Shown here: positions 1 to 12,130 of the stretch, piece after piece
Layout: every line of letters begins with the position of its first letter
Numbering within the stretch: the first letter of the stretch is position 1
From: Adineta steineri
Lineage: Eukaryota > Rotifera > Eurotatoria > Adinetida > Adinetidae
Reading direction: 5' to 3'
NCBI GenBank assembly: GCA_905250115.1
Contig: CAJNOI010000090.1
Span: forward strand, 62,001 to 126,000
Length of the DNA: 64,000 nucleotides
The notes under the pieces: generated by a model
What the model saw: the letters and a program-made list of their open reading frames with translations, nothing else
Database searches by the model: none
What the model was told of the DNA's origin: nothing
Translations under genes and position numbers: made by a program

Positions 1-157
1 ATAAAAAAGAATAATAAGCTTAACAAAAACTTTTCCGTTGCATGGACTGATCGGATGACTGAGGTTTGTTTGCGAAACAATAGAATAGAACAGAATAGAA
101 AACTTGTGAAAACTGATAAGTTTACTTGGAAGGGAAGAGATGAAATCGTCGACGACA

Positions 158-1222
158 TTATGGTTGTTTCATACACGAACAACTGCAAGAATACATAGTA
201 CCTTGGAGATCCACCTTCAGTGTCATTGGAAGTGAATAGTTACTTGCAGGAGTGACAGTAGAATATGTCGAAACAAGAGAAGTTGGTGTGGTAAAAGTGG
301 TTTTGGAAGCCTTTGAATAGCAGTTGCCGGGTGTAGGCCTTTTAAACGAGATGTTCTGAACTTCAGTGATGGTGATAGCCTGTCCTGGATTTGGATACTC
401 GAGAGCATGATTTGAAGTCTTGCGGCATTCACCGTCTCCAATATGACCTAGGATATTTATGTCACCAACGAACATATCAGGCAAATGGTCGAGCGTGCTG
501 TTTCCAGAGCCTTCAATCATTACTGAGGCACAGTCTATAGTAGAATTATTTCACATCAGTATCATATTACAATAAATATCTTCCACTACATACTTTGGTA
601 ATATTGGTTATGACTACCGCTGGCAGCGATCCATGACCTAGACAATCAAAATATCAGACTCTATAGTACTAATATCATGATTGCATAGAGAACTTACCAG
701 GAAAATAAAGCCTTGCCGGCCCTAGTCTCTTGTGGCACATGGAAAGTGAAAGTTTGGTTCTCGCCTGCAAAATTGCTATAAAGAGGAACATCTCTAGGAC
801 ATCCTCCCTGGTAAGTATGCAAAACCTTCCAGGTTTCACCGTTGTCAAAAGAGAGGGAAGCCTGACAACCTCCTCCACTATGAGCGGCCAGAGTTTCCGT
901 TCCATAGGACATATGACCAAGGATCCTGAATGATACAGTTTGTTCAAAATATTCTCTCAATAATAAATTATAAAGCCAAAACTTACTCAAAACGTGCCTC
1001 TCCACCCGCTTGCCAGGTCTCAGTAGGTGCCATGTTTACCCCAGCTTTCTTATGGAGACCCTTGCATGGAAAATCGCTTCCGTCAATCCGAAGAGGGTAA
1101 TTATAATAGAAACCTTCTGGAGTGTCAGGAGGAGCTGCCAGAGGTCTAGGATGTTTGATTCTGGCATGTCCAGTGATCGATGAAGTTGAGGAAAGTAGTA
1201 ACAAAATGACTACGAAATACAT
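158..1222 (-). CDS. Secreted lytic polysaccharide monooxygenase, AA11-like
   Basis: Four exons (1222-987, 925-698, 637-594, 534-158) with GT-AG introns join in frame to 294 aa. A signal peptide (about residues 1-18, ending SSITG) is followed directly by HARIKHP, so cleavage would leave an N-terminal histidine, the first half of the copper-binding histidine brace of LPMOs. The second histidine is probably the one in TLAAHSGGGCQASLSFD, a motif shared with fungal AA11-like enzymes. The GGCPRDVP and QNCASVMI segments also fit that fold. The C-terminal tail is Ser/Thr-rich and ends in alternating Cys. Family knowledge: these enzymes oxidatively cleave chitin or related polysaccharides outside the cell. 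The resemblance is to fungi, so horizontal origin is likely, but the gene has gained introns. The exact AA family is less certain than the LPMO call. Confidence 0.78.
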
Positions 1223-2214
1223 TGTATATATTCGATCAAACGATTTATCGTGAATACTCGTAAAACTAATGTGACAAACAAGCTACATATATAGGTGGTG
1301 AAAAGGTCGTACGTTCCATTTATGAAAGGCAAAAAACAGCAAAAAAAAGGAAGTAGATTTATAAGCAGTAATCGTTGTTTTCATCATTTTATTAGCACGC
1401 CATTTATTCCAAAGCTTTATGCAAATATATTTTATTCCTTGAAATAAAAGGTAATCACACCTCTTCAGTATATCGAGGGATTAATTTCTGTAAATATTTC
1501 TCCTTGAAACTTGACTCGATCATTTCTTATAATACAGAAATCTTAATCCTGTAGTAGAGTGTGGCGGGGCTGCCCCGATCCCTATTTTTTTCCCGAACTC
1601 GGTCCCAATATCGACAGTCTAGAAATCGTTACAATCATGATGAGCTATTTGATTTTAATTTTAACTTATGAGTATCATCAGTGGAATATTAAAATGTGTC
1701 TATATTATCATACAAAGTAGATAAATCACAACGGAGAGAATACACTCATATTAATAAGAAAAGTCAATAGTAATAAATAAAAGATTTTTAATATAAAAGA
1801 GGGAAAAATATTGACGCAAGTATCGATATCAGCGATATAAAGATATTGCATTACAAATTTTATTAATACCACTAATTCTGTCAATATTTGCAAATATGAT
1901 TGGTGGAATATATTTGTATGAACGCGCACAGCCATTTGCAATCTTGATTCACTAACAAATCTTATTAAATATTAAAAGTAAAAATAATTTGAAGAATATA
2001 TTTGTAAAATGACACTTATTAATCATCTTATTGTATACCTTTATGAATAATTTTGACAGCGTACGTTATCGCGACAAATAAAAACAAAAAACAGCGATGT
2101 TATATCAACATAACGATAACATAGAAAAGAATACGATATAAAAGAGGTACATCAGAGCATATAAAATTACATTTCTTATACGAATAATTTGGAGTCCTTT
2201 CATTTTTTTTAAAC
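1223..2214. other. Intergenic region between divergent LPMO and M28 genes
   Basis: AT-rich, with no supportable gene. It must contain the promoters of two divergent genes. A short GC-richer patch near 1555-1625 (GGCGGGGCTGCCCC) stands out from the flanks and may be a transposon scrap; nothing else is recognisable. Confidence 0.5.
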
Positions 2215-3910
2215 ATGGATACCGTAGTTCAAAGAAGAAAGGATAATTTTGCGATGAAAAATCATTTACATACAATACTACTTCTTATTTTGATTGCAAT
2301 CTCCATAATAATATTTGTTCTCGTAGCTGTTATATTAGGTATAATCAGTCATAAAAAATATAATGATAATATGAATATCATTACAACTACATCAACATCA
2401 GCAGTGGTAAAACATTTATGGGATACGATTAATTCCACTCAACTGATGTTTCATTTAAAAAAATTACAAGAAATTGCAGATAATAATGGACGAACACGTG
2501 CACTCGGAACATCGGGTTTTAAAGCGACTGTTGATTATATTGAAACACAATTGAAATCAAAAACTAATTTTCACATATTTAAAGAAGAATTTGCAGTACC
2601 TGTGAGTATACGGCGTGAGCCTGTTCTTACTTCTACAATTGCTGGTGTTGACAAAAATTACATATACGAAACAGATTTTCGTATGATTTTTTCATCAGCA
2701 CCTGCCGACTTTCTAACACCTATCCGTCTGACGATCATACCAAATTCTGGTTGTCAAGATGAAGATTGGCAACGTGCCACACCATATTCAGCCAATGGTA
2801 GCATTGCAATTGTCGTGCATGATCAAAACTGTTCTGTGGAACAAAAGAGTATTGTAGCACAAAAATACAATATTAATGGTCTTCTCCTATATAATAATAC
2901 TAATACAACGCGTCTACCGATTGTTTTTGCTGCAGAAAATATAACTTATATAGCTATGGCTGTTTCCTATGAAGTAGGTTCACAACTAAGTGAAGCAGTA
3001 CAAAATCATGTATCTACTAATCCACATGTTCGAATGTTTATGATTCCTGGAAATACGCTAAGAGTTAATATTTCATCGGAGAATCTATGTGCTGATATAC
3101 CAACTGGAAATAGGACCCAAACAATAGTAATTGGTAGTCATAGCGATAGTATTGAAAACGGTTCAGGAATCAATGATAATGGTATATTATATGATTTATT
3201 GTATATATTTATATTATTTTTTTAAATAAATCTTTTGATTCTGTATAGGTAGTGGTGCAATGGCTACTTTGGTATTAGCTCTCAATATGGCTAATCTATT
3301 GCAAACATCATTCTATGAAAAATATATGTATCGAATTCGATTCTGTTGGTGGGGTGCAGAAGAAAGAAACATGTATGGATCATTTCATCATGTTGAACAA
3401 GCTAACATTACAACTGTTGAAGGTAATCGTTTAAAAGATTATTTAATGATGTTGAATTTCGATATGCTCGCTTCACCCAACTATTATTTTGGTATTCATC
3501 AAGGTAATGGATTACCAGATATTGTATCATCAAAAGTAATAAATGGTTCAGAAAGAATCGCACAAATATTTCGTAATTGGTTTGATCAAGAAAATTTACC
3601 ATGGGATAATAGTTCTCTTGGTCTCCTTAGTGATCATGTTCCATTTTTAGTTTCAGGTATTCCAAGTGGTGGGTTATTTACAGGTGCAGATGGACATAAA
3701 ACACTTGAACAACGAGATCGTTATGATAGAATGTTAGGACATGGATACGGTGGTATTGCCAAAGCAAGTTTTGATCCATGTTATCATGAGACATGTGATA
3801 CAATCGAAAATACTAATCCATTTGCTTTTGAAACAATGGTGAAAGCAGCTGCCTATACAATAGAAACATTCGCTCGGATGTCAAATTTGTATCAATATCT
3901 CTATGAATGA
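2215..3910 (+). CDS. Membrane-anchored M28-family zinc aminopeptidase
   Basis: Two exons (2215-3181, 3249-3910) give 542 aa; the 67-nt intron splits the codon in NDNG|SGAM. The N-terminus is a short basic cytoplasmic segment followed by one hydrophobic helix (about residues 20-46), so it is a type II membrane protein. A PA-like insert precedes the catalytic domain. M28 metal ligands are visible: H and D in GSHSDSIENGSGINDNG, the Glu pair in WGAEERNMYGS, an Asp in the MLNFDMLASP segment, and a C-terminal His in PCYHETCDTIE. Many N-glycosylation sequons (NST, NCS, NNT) fit an extracellular domain. Family knowledge: M28 enzymes remove N-terminal residues from peptides. The next gene (eIF1) converges on it. 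Confidence 0.85.
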
Positions 3911-4008
3911 AGTTTATACTTGACTAAATAATTGGGTAGTAAATAAAAATATTCAAATTGAAGTGTGTCAGTATCTTATGTAAACAGAATAATAGTAAAA
4001 TAAAATCA

Positions 4009-4063
4009 TCTTGAGAATGTGGGTATTTAATCAGTTCTTGATACTCACACACACATCTTCAAG
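4009..4063. repeat. Telomere-like hairpin element
   Basis: CTTGAGAATGTGGGTAT is followed after about 15 nt by the inverted arm ending CACATCTTCAAG. It is a degenerate member of the dispersed CTTGAGGGTGTGGG family and lies between the convergent M28 and eIF1 genes. Confidence 0.6.
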
Positions 4064-4151
4064 AAAAACAATTGAATGCATACATATAAGTATATGAAGA
4101 ATGTTTATTTAATTTTTTCATGAATAAATGTTTATAAGAAATAGTTGATAT

Positions 4152-4520
4152 TTAAAAACCGTGAACTTTAATCTGTCCATCTGAATACATTTTATTATCA
4201 ATAAGAAATTGATTGACACCATTTCTTTTATCACCTTGTAATTGAATAACTTCGCCATATTCTTTATGTTTAACAATATTACCACCACATGCAAATTTCC
4301 TTGCGAATTCTTGTAAAAGTTTGTTTTTATCAAATTTTTCATCAATACCTTGAATAGTAGTCACACTCTTGCCACGATTTCGTTGTTGAATACGAATATG
4401 AACTACATTAGAACTGTGTTGATCCATTTTCTCACCATTACCAATATTTAATGCACTTTGTGCACTTGCATTGGTAAATGGATCGATTGAACGAAAATTA
4501 TTTAAAAAATCATCTGTCAT
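4152..4520 (-). CDS. eif1: Translation initiation factor eIF1 (SUI1 family)
   Basis: A single ORF of 122 aa from ATG at 4520. The SUI1 core is clear: VHIRIQQRNRGKSVTTIQG, then KKF-like basic residues, KFACGGNIV and GEVIQLQGDKR, ending in FLIDNKM and IKVHGF. The length is close to the usual 110-115 aa, with the customary unstructured N-terminal arm. eIF1 binds the 40S subunit near the P site and enforces start-codon selection during scanning. It is the most conserved housekeeping gene in the window. No intron is needed, although one in the 5' UTR cannot be excluded. Confidence 0.93.
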   Translation of the reverse strand: MTDDFLNNFRSIDPFTNASAQSALNIGNGEKMDQHSSNVVHIRIQQRNRGKSVTTIQGIDEKFDKNKLLQEFARKFACGGNIVKHKEYGEVIQLQGDKRNGVNQFLIDNKMYSDGQIKVHGF

Positions 4521-5995
4521 ATACTATAATAAAGAAATATTCACTGTTTGAAACCTTCGAATTCGGCTATATATATATATATATACAACGGTATATCATA
4601 ATTCTTACGCAATTACTAATGAAATACATACGATGAGTCAAGAAAGCAAATAATAACGAGTTACATCAGAAAAAAACCATAGGTGTGTTGAGTAATAACA
4701 TTTAATGCTAACATGAAGTCTACAAAAAATGGTCATTACGAAAGTTGATAGGATACCGTAAATCGAAGATGAAGATTTTTTTGCACTCATACGCACCGCC
4801 ATCTGGTAGAAAAAAAACTTATACGCAGTTCTAAACAACGAATTTTTAGACAAATTTTATTAGTATAGAATTAATCAGAATAGATTGGTAATGTAATAAA
4901 CAGTCGAATTTTTATCCATATTATTGAGAGGTGGACATCGGTATGAGAATCCAAAGAAGACATCGCACCCGCATCATCAATTTAATCAGAAATGCAAGAA
5001 ATAATAGTCACTTTTTTCGTTATGTCACTGAGGTTGATATCTTCCACCGATATAGATGACTTACTTCGTAATTCAGTCGATCGTTTTTGATAAAATCGTA
5101 ATACTGATGGAGTGTAGGTGAGTGCACTTGATGAGATCAATCTTATATTCACATCCACACCCTCAAGATTACTAAAGGACACGACGGTTATTAGGGAGAA
5201 CGAAAAACAATTTTCGACTCAATGTTATGGAATTGAGAGTAGAATTGATTAGATATGATTGTCTGATCAAAATGAGAGATTGACAGATTCTCGACAAAGC
5301 TTGAACTGTACTTCTAACTTTCATGTCTTATGCAGGCTAAAGGTTTATATGATCGTGGTGAGTACGGTTTTTATGTGCAATTCAAAAGAACAAGAGTTCA
5401 CGTGAAATACTGCCTATCCTATATAGTTGTCGTTATGTTTTAATAAAATTAATCAATACTGTTGTTAAGAAAAGGAAACATACAGATGTCAACAATAGAT
5501 GAAAAGAAAACCATAATTGACAAAAGCAAATAAAAAAGGAAAGAAATTAAAGAGTCTCATAAAAGTCATGCAGAATGGATGGAAAAATTAGTGTTATTAC
5601 GTGATATCTTTTGACACTAACAAAAGTTATAGGATGTCCGCATGAGTATGGTCGTGGATTAAAAGAAAAGACATCCACACCCATATCGATACACACACGA
5701 CTTCTCTGGCATACTACTTTGGTAATTATACTTTCTCTATAGAAATTTACATATTCTGCCGAGAAGAAAACATAATAATACAAAAACATACTTGTAATCA
5801 ATGAAGATCTAGAAATTCATGCAATTTCTTTTTCTCTAATAGAAAAGAAGTAAGATCCTTTTCATGCATTTCGAGTATTATTTTCATGATGTCTTTTCAG
5901 TACAAAAGAAATACGTATAGCATTCTTTCATTATTGAATTTCTATTCGCAACAGTACTTTATTTTTTTAGAGTAGATTATTAGCAAGAAGTAACA
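4521..5995. other. Intergenic region with microsatellite and decayed hairpin repeats
   Basis: Contains a (TA)n run at about 4567-4586 just upstream of eIF1. Degenerate copies of the TGTGGG-type hairpin lie near 4924-4980, 5107-5169 (right arm CCACACCCTCAAGAT intact) and 5632-5693. No convincing gene is visible. Confidence 0.5.
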
Positions 5996-8900
5996 ATGTT
6001 TCACATTTGTTTTTTTCTTTGGTTACTCTTTAATTTAATTATATTCATCAACGGCAATCATTTTCTTGGTGGTACTATTACATGGCAACCACTGAATAAG
6101 TCGGCTAGTGGCACACCTGTTGCTATTGTTATAACCCAAACATATTCGTGGTCTACGTCGTATGTCAAATGTAATTCTACACAAATTGCAAATAGCGAAC
6201 TAATATCGACAGACCTTTCATACAATGGCATCAATAATACACTTGATTGCATTATCAACTGTGGTTCTGGTTCAGTTGGTTATATAGCTCCACCAATAAT
6301 TCCATTCTGCACGGATGCATCCTCTAAACAAGGTACTGTTGTTGGTCAACGCTCAGATATTGTTTATTTACAGGAAAACGATGATTTTACTGCTGCGTTT
6401 CAAGATACTGGTTGGCGTGTGCTAACAGCTAGTTCTTCAAATATTTGGTCTCTTGCTTCACGTATAGCTATACAACCACGATCTGACAATGGCTTGTATA
6501 ACACTGCTCCAGTAGCCACCGTCATGTCTCCAATTAATATTCCTAATAATCAAACATCAGTTATCTCTGTACCAGTAGGTGATGCCGATGGAGATACGAC
6601 AAAATGTCGATGGGCTAATGGTTCTAACGAGTGCGGCGGTGTGTGTCCACCCAGTTCACTTCCACCAAACACAAGCATTTATCCCAATTGTACGATCGTG
6701 ATAACGGGTCAGAATATTGGCGATTGGTTCGCTGTGGCCCTCGTGGTTAGTTTGTTTGTATTTAAACGAAAATTGTTTCACTATCTTTTTACATTAGGTT
6801 GAAGATTTTATTAATTCTTCGAGCACTTTTCCACTAAGTTCTGTACCCGTTCAATTTCTTGTGCAAGTAGTTACTCCACCTTCTTGCTCAATTCCACCTG
6901 ATATAATCGGACTACCTGCTGAACAATCGTGCATACCAGTTAAAGTCGGTGAAATATTTAATTCACAGTTGATTGCAATTAACTATTGTGGAGCAAATAT
7001 AACAATTCAGGATATTGCGACGCTGTCTTTTTCGGGTATGACCAAAAGTGCAATTACAAAATTGAATGCAACCATCTACTACAAGAATCTTACATGGATT
7101 CCGACTTTAAATCAGCTCGGCTATCAAGTTATGTGTGCAATGGCTATTAACAGGTATATCTACTAGAAAAATGATGACAACAATCATAATAAACATATTG
7201 CTTTTTCTTAACCAGTCAAAGTTTTCAGTCGACACAATATTGCTTCACATTCTATGTATCAAAAGATGGCGTCAACGATTGCCCTAGTGATGTTTATATA
7301 TCAACAAGCACAACGTAAATAATGTTTATTTCAAAATTAATCTATCTTTTCTTTACTAGTACCACTGCAATAACAACATCAACGACGACAACAACAGAAA
7401 CAACATACACAACATAGTATGCGACTTTTCTCTATAAAATGTATGATGCATTTTATTCTTAACTATAGTTCTACGACAAGCGTTACATTAACACTGTAAG
7501 TAATCGAAAACTTGTCAAGTGATAACAAATATCATAACGGAACGTATTCAGCTTATCCTTCAAGTAGTATAACATGCTTTCACTACTCTCCTCCTTACTA
7601 AACTTGAACATATAGTTTTATTTTTAAAAATGCAAAAGGATCGTATAGCAAAGCGGTAAAAATAAAAAATTTTACATTTTAAATAGATTCAAAATCAAAG
7701 ACTACGACAAGTATGTAAAAGCAGGTCAAATTGTAGACTACGAATGTCTTCAAAAAAGGATAATTATCGCTCTCAGTTTTTGTTCTATGACTCTATTCTT
7801 CTCCTGGTATTCATGCGATTTTATTCGTCACATATAACACTGTTCTTCTCAAAATCATTGTAGTTTCGAAATTTCGATAATCAAAACATTTGACGAAAGT
7901 AGGCAAGGCAATACAGCGATAATCACCTAAAAAATTCCATTTATTTTTTCTTTCTTACAGTTCGATCAACTAAATAAACTTCTTTTTAAGTTTACGACAT
8001 CATCTATATCAAATATTTAAACATAAGGCATATCTATTCTTAAATGAAGCTCTCGATTGCTTTCGGACGGAAGGACACTATAAGTCACTTCCATCAAATA
8101 TCGCCTGTTTTGGTCCGGTTAAAGTCAGATGAAAGAGGGAAATGATAAAATACTTAATTTCAGAGTACTTTTCAATGAATATCTAAAATGTTTTTTGCCG
8201 AAGAATCTTCTCGCTTCTTCCTACGGACAAAATTGCCTGTCTATGTTGCTCATGGACCGGCAACACTATAATTCGAATTACTCTATAAAATCCTTTCTCT
8301 ATTATATAGACTAGTTTCAATTTCAACAGCAATCACAATTACAACAAGTATGTCACGAAAAGGTTTGTCATCATTCATGCTTAAAATCGTGAAAGTTTAT
8401 CATATTTCTTATTAGTCGATCCCATCAATTGGTTACTGATCGGAAGCCTTGCAGCTCTAGCTTTTCTTACAGCATTCATTTTAGCTTTCTGCCTATTGTG
8501 GCACTTTTATCGGTCTACTCATAGATTTTAATTGTCATCTTATTATCTTATTGTTGTTCTAGTTCACCTAAACGTCGACTAAAAGATAAGTGTGATCAAA
8601 CATTTAAATCATTTGAATATTATTATATCGAGCGGTGCACTGATCCAAACTGTCGTTGGGCAAATATGTCAACAACTTTACTATCAAAACCATGTAGGAA
8701 CTATCATATTTATGATATTGTGAGTGAGTGTACAAGTAGCTTTGAAAATAATGAAACTAGATCATCGCCGCTGATTATTAATGCATCATCCAATCAGAAC
8801 GAATTCTATGACGAACTCCGGCTAAAGGACATGCGATGCACTAGTTTTTTGCCGATAAGTAATGATTGCGTTCAACATAAATCCAACACCGGTATATCAG

Positions 8901-9586
8901 TTTCAGAAATAAAACCAAACGCAAAAAGACAAAATGAATTAAATCCAAGCATCAAGTCACTCGGTCGAATGCCAGAGAAAGACAGTAATCTGTTCTGTAT
9001 TAAACCGAAAATTGTAGGCCATGTAGCCGTTACGCGCATCACGTCGTTTACGAAACAGGGAAGATGCAATATTAATAGCAAGATGAAATTAGAACCGTAC
9101 ATGACAAAGACGTCTGTCGAAAAAAAACGTCTAGGACGAATAAACAGTGAAACAGTAAATGTTGTTCGAGTTACATGTGTACCTTTTCGTTTGATAATGA
9201 TATATCCTGTTTCTAATTCGAAACATCGTCTGTCGATGACTGAGAACACTATTCGACTCGACAATGTGGATAATACGGTACAAGCATCGTTTATGCCAAA
9301 AAGTGAGAACGGTAGTGTGCGCGTGAAACACGTAGCGTCTGTTTATCGACCGTCTTTAGTGAAAATTCGTTCTGTACAAGTTAAGACTAATGGCTCATCA
9401 TTGATTAGTGGAGGATCGAAAGAAGGTATCTCTAACGTCACTGATAAGTCATTCGCAGATGTTACTCGTGTCGATCGTCCACGAACATTTATGAAAAGAC
9501 TGTTCTCGAATCCCGTGAGAAAAACTAGAAGCCGAAGAAAGAAACATTCTATAGTTGAACGAATATCAAGAACTACAACGATATAA
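5996..9586 (+). CDS. Large type I membrane protein with Thr-rich stalk and long cytoplasmic tail
   Basis: Signal peptide (about residues 1-20), then a Cys- and Asn-rich ectodomain beginning HFLGGTITWQPLN, with GDADGDTTKCRW near residue 200. Exons that join in frame are 5996-6745, 6798-7153, 7216-7314, 7360-7416 and 7469-7495; the last two encode a Thr-rich mucin-like stalk. Downstream, 8330-8347, 8416-8512 and 8563-9586 also join in frame. Exon 8416-8512 encodes one hydrophobic helix (INWLLIGSLAALAFL...), and the last exon a basic Ser/Arg/Lys-rich tail of about 340 aa. Exons between 7496 and 8329 are unresolved, so continuity of the two halves is inferred. The start of the ectodomain resembles a recurrent rotifer/invertebrate extracellular family with no assigned function. 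It looks like a surface receptor or adhesion protein. Confidence 0.6.
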
Positions 9587-10342
9587 TCATTGTATAATGA
9601 CTAAATATTTTGGTTCATTCTTTGTTTATCGAATCTATTGATTTGGGACACGTAATTTGAACATAATATTTCTGATTTTTTCGAATGACTCAAAAATCTT
9701 TAATGTGAACACAGATACTCAACAACAAGGAAGAGCGATGCGCTCGAAAGATAGATAGACACGGAAGCCAACAAATGTTTTTTCATGAAAATAACTGCTA
9801 CTTTTTCTGCACTCTGAAATCCAAGAAGATCGTGTTTCGAACTAAATTTCATGAAAAAATATTAGTTTAAAAGAAAACTCTATAAATGAATAGACAAATA
9901 AAAACAATTTTATTAGGATCAAGCCAGAATTTATACTGATTTCTGTAAGTTTTTCGAAGAGAAATTTCGTTTAATGGATTTATTTAATATCTTTATTAGA
10001 GGGTGGGTGTGGGTATTATATTAATCCTACACTAACACCCACACTCTTAACATATGTTTCTTGCAATTGCTGTCGACAAAAAAAAACATTTAAAAGAATA
10101 TGCGCTAACGTTTTTTTTTGCTAGAATACAGAGACAAGAAAATGGCGTCGTTTTGATTTTCTTTACACAATAACGCGTGCGAGAGTGCTACATGGTCTGC
10201 AGGTCTTGCAGATGTCCTTTTTTTTTATTATAAAAATGACAATATCAGCAAGAAAGTAAAAAGAAAAAAACCTAACATCTTCGTCTTTACCATCAAACGA
10301 ACAAGTGTGATACTGACAAATGTTTATTAATTAAAACAAACA
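9587..10342. other. Intergenic region with one hairpin element
   Basis: AT-rich, without a gene. It holds a well-kept TGTGGG-type hairpin at 9998-10050 (GAGGGTGGGTGTGGG ... AACACCCACACTC). It separates two convergent genes. Confidence 0.5.
9998..10050. repeat. Telomere-like hairpin element
   Basis: Left arm GAGGGTGGGTGTGGGT and right arm AACACCCACACTCTTA are separated by about 20 nt. Member of the dispersed family. Confidence 0.7.
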
Positions 10343-11124
10343 CTATGTAGAAAAATGTTTAAGTAAAATGTTCGAATTTAGATGTATGTCAACCGTAGAA
10401 TACGTTCTACGTGACCTTGTTTCTTGTGTTGGGCATTCTTTATACACTTCGTATTGTGAGCAGGCTATGACTGTAAGCGTTCCGATTAAGATAGTGACAA
10501 CTAGTCCTGAGATAATAACGGCACTAATCATCTTATTGAGTTCCATTGCCGCTATTGGCTTTTCCCATTTAAAGGAGCTATTCATAAATGGATGGAAAAA
10601 GTAGGGTAAACTTGTGCCGATCTAGAAACAAAAAATTTAATCCACAGACACATTGAAAATCATCACTTGATCGTGTTTTCGAAACATACAGGCGTCGGTA
10701 TTAATTTTTCGACCTCAGATTCTTGTCTGTAAGCAATTTCTTACTGAACACTTGCTGATGATATATTGTACTCGACAGTGACAACTTCTTCGTAGCATTT
10801 AAACCATGTATCTAGGAACACGAATATTTTTTTCATTTATTTTAAATCGATATTATATAAAAAGTTTCGATGTAGAAATAAATATAAATATCTTTGAAAA
10901 TTCAAACTACTTACACCATTTCCCACTTTTTTTCAAACAAGTTTCTAGACCCACTGGTGTTGCTAGAACTCTGCACTGATTGATGCGATAGGTGTTAGCT
11001 ATCGTTCTGACTTGAATATGATTGTGAATGTAATATGCCATTATAGAAGACATCACCAGAATGACTCCAAGAATCGAAACATAGATATATATGAAAGATA
11101 TTATGTCCGATTTGATGTACTTGC
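10343..11124 (-). CDS. Two-TM protein resembling BK (KCNMB) channel beta subunits, 5' end incomplete
   Basis: Four exons join in frame by reading splice sites: 11124-10927, 10811-10745, 10726-10667 and 10610-10343. The product has a first hydrophobic helix (IISFIYIYVSILGVILVMSS), an extracellular loop with four Cys (QCRV, ETCL, KCYEE, PVCFE) and a second helix (MISAVIISGLVVTILIGTL), then a short tail. The second helix is preceded by PYFFHPFMNSS, much like the FWP segment before TM2 of BK channel beta subunits. The topology, the four loop cysteines and that segment are the only grounds for the call. The first exon was not located. Family role, if correct: modulation of calcium-activated potassium channels at the plasma membrane. 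Another two-TM family is possible. Confidence 0.5.
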
Positions 11125-11531
11125 CTGCAAACACAAAATAATAGCAAAATAACATGAAAAAAGCTGCTTCTGCCGTCTCCTTCTCGCAGTGAGAGTTAGT
11201 GTGATCAGATTTTTATGAGTGACGTCTATGGTTCCTTATAAGTAAGTTCACGTAAGCCACACTAGTACGAAACTTCTAGATGTTGACTTTTTTATAAAAT
11301 ATAGAGAAATTTTGAATTATTTTATAAATTGCTTCCGTCATGAGTTTGTATTCGAAAAAAGAAAAGCTGAAAGCGGCGCTTATCTTTCTGTATTTAACGT
11401 TCTGTCAAATATAAGTAGTAAGAGAGGATTTCTTCAGTAACTTATACATCAGTCTCGTGAATCACTCGAATTTTACCTTTTCTATCATCAAAACATGATG
11501 CAAATAAAATAAAAATAAGAAACATAGAAAT

Positions 11532-11603
11532 AGGTTCTACCCAGATTTGAACTGGGGTCGCTGGATTCAAAGTCCAAAGTGCTAACCGCTACACCATAGA
11601 ACC
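11532..11603 (-). tRNA. tRNA-Gln (UUG anticodon)
   Basis: Read on the minus strand, the 72-nt sequence begins GGTTCTATGGTGTAGCGG and ends GGGTAGAACCT. The acceptor stem GGTTCTA/TAGAACC pairs. The anticodon arm CTGGACTTTGAATCCAG places TTG as anticodon. The T arm contains GTTCAAATC, giving a good B box. The overall sequence is very close to animal nuclear tRNA-Gln. There is no intron. Confidence 0.95.
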
Positions 11604-11757
11604 GACACTTTTACTGCTCTGCTGTTATCTTCATATGAAAGATTATCACACGCAAAATAAATTTGATTATTCATACTTTTTATTTGAAAGATTTCTAAAT
11701 CTATTAGTATAACATACAAAACCAACAAGTTTGAAATCATAGAATTATTTGTGACGT

Positions 11758-12130
11758 GTATCCAGTGAAAAATTATCAGATTATACCTCATTATGTAAGA
11801 TTATAATCGAATTTTTGTGCAACAAAATCAGAACTATAATCGATTGGAATCTTTCAAATCAACAATAATTCGATTTTTAATCAAAAAAAATCTTCTAAAT
11901 CAAATATAATTTTGATTAAAACCATACAAACTTTATTTACTATATTTGTAATCAGAACTACATGATTTTTATCAAAATTATATTTGATTTAGAAGATTTT
12001 TTTTGATTAAAAATCGAATTATTGTTGATTTGAAAGATTCCAATCGATTATAGTTCTGATTTTGTTGCACAAAAATTCGATTATAATCTTACATAATGAG
12101 GTATAATCTGACAATTTTTCACTGGGTATC
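11758..12130. repeat. Large foldback palindrome, arms of about 168 nt
   Basis: The arms 11758-11925 and 11962-12130 are nearly perfect inverted copies (ends GTATCC-AGTGAAAAATT and AATTTTTCACTGGGTATC) around a loop of about 36 nt. They are AT-rich and non-coding. No clear target-site duplication is visible. Could be a foldback/MITE-like transposon or a long-hairpin RNA source. Confidence 0.85.

Noticed and set aside
5547..5801. 84-codon minus-strand ORF between eIF1 and the membrane protein
   Set aside because: Overlaps a decayed hairpin element and has no domain.
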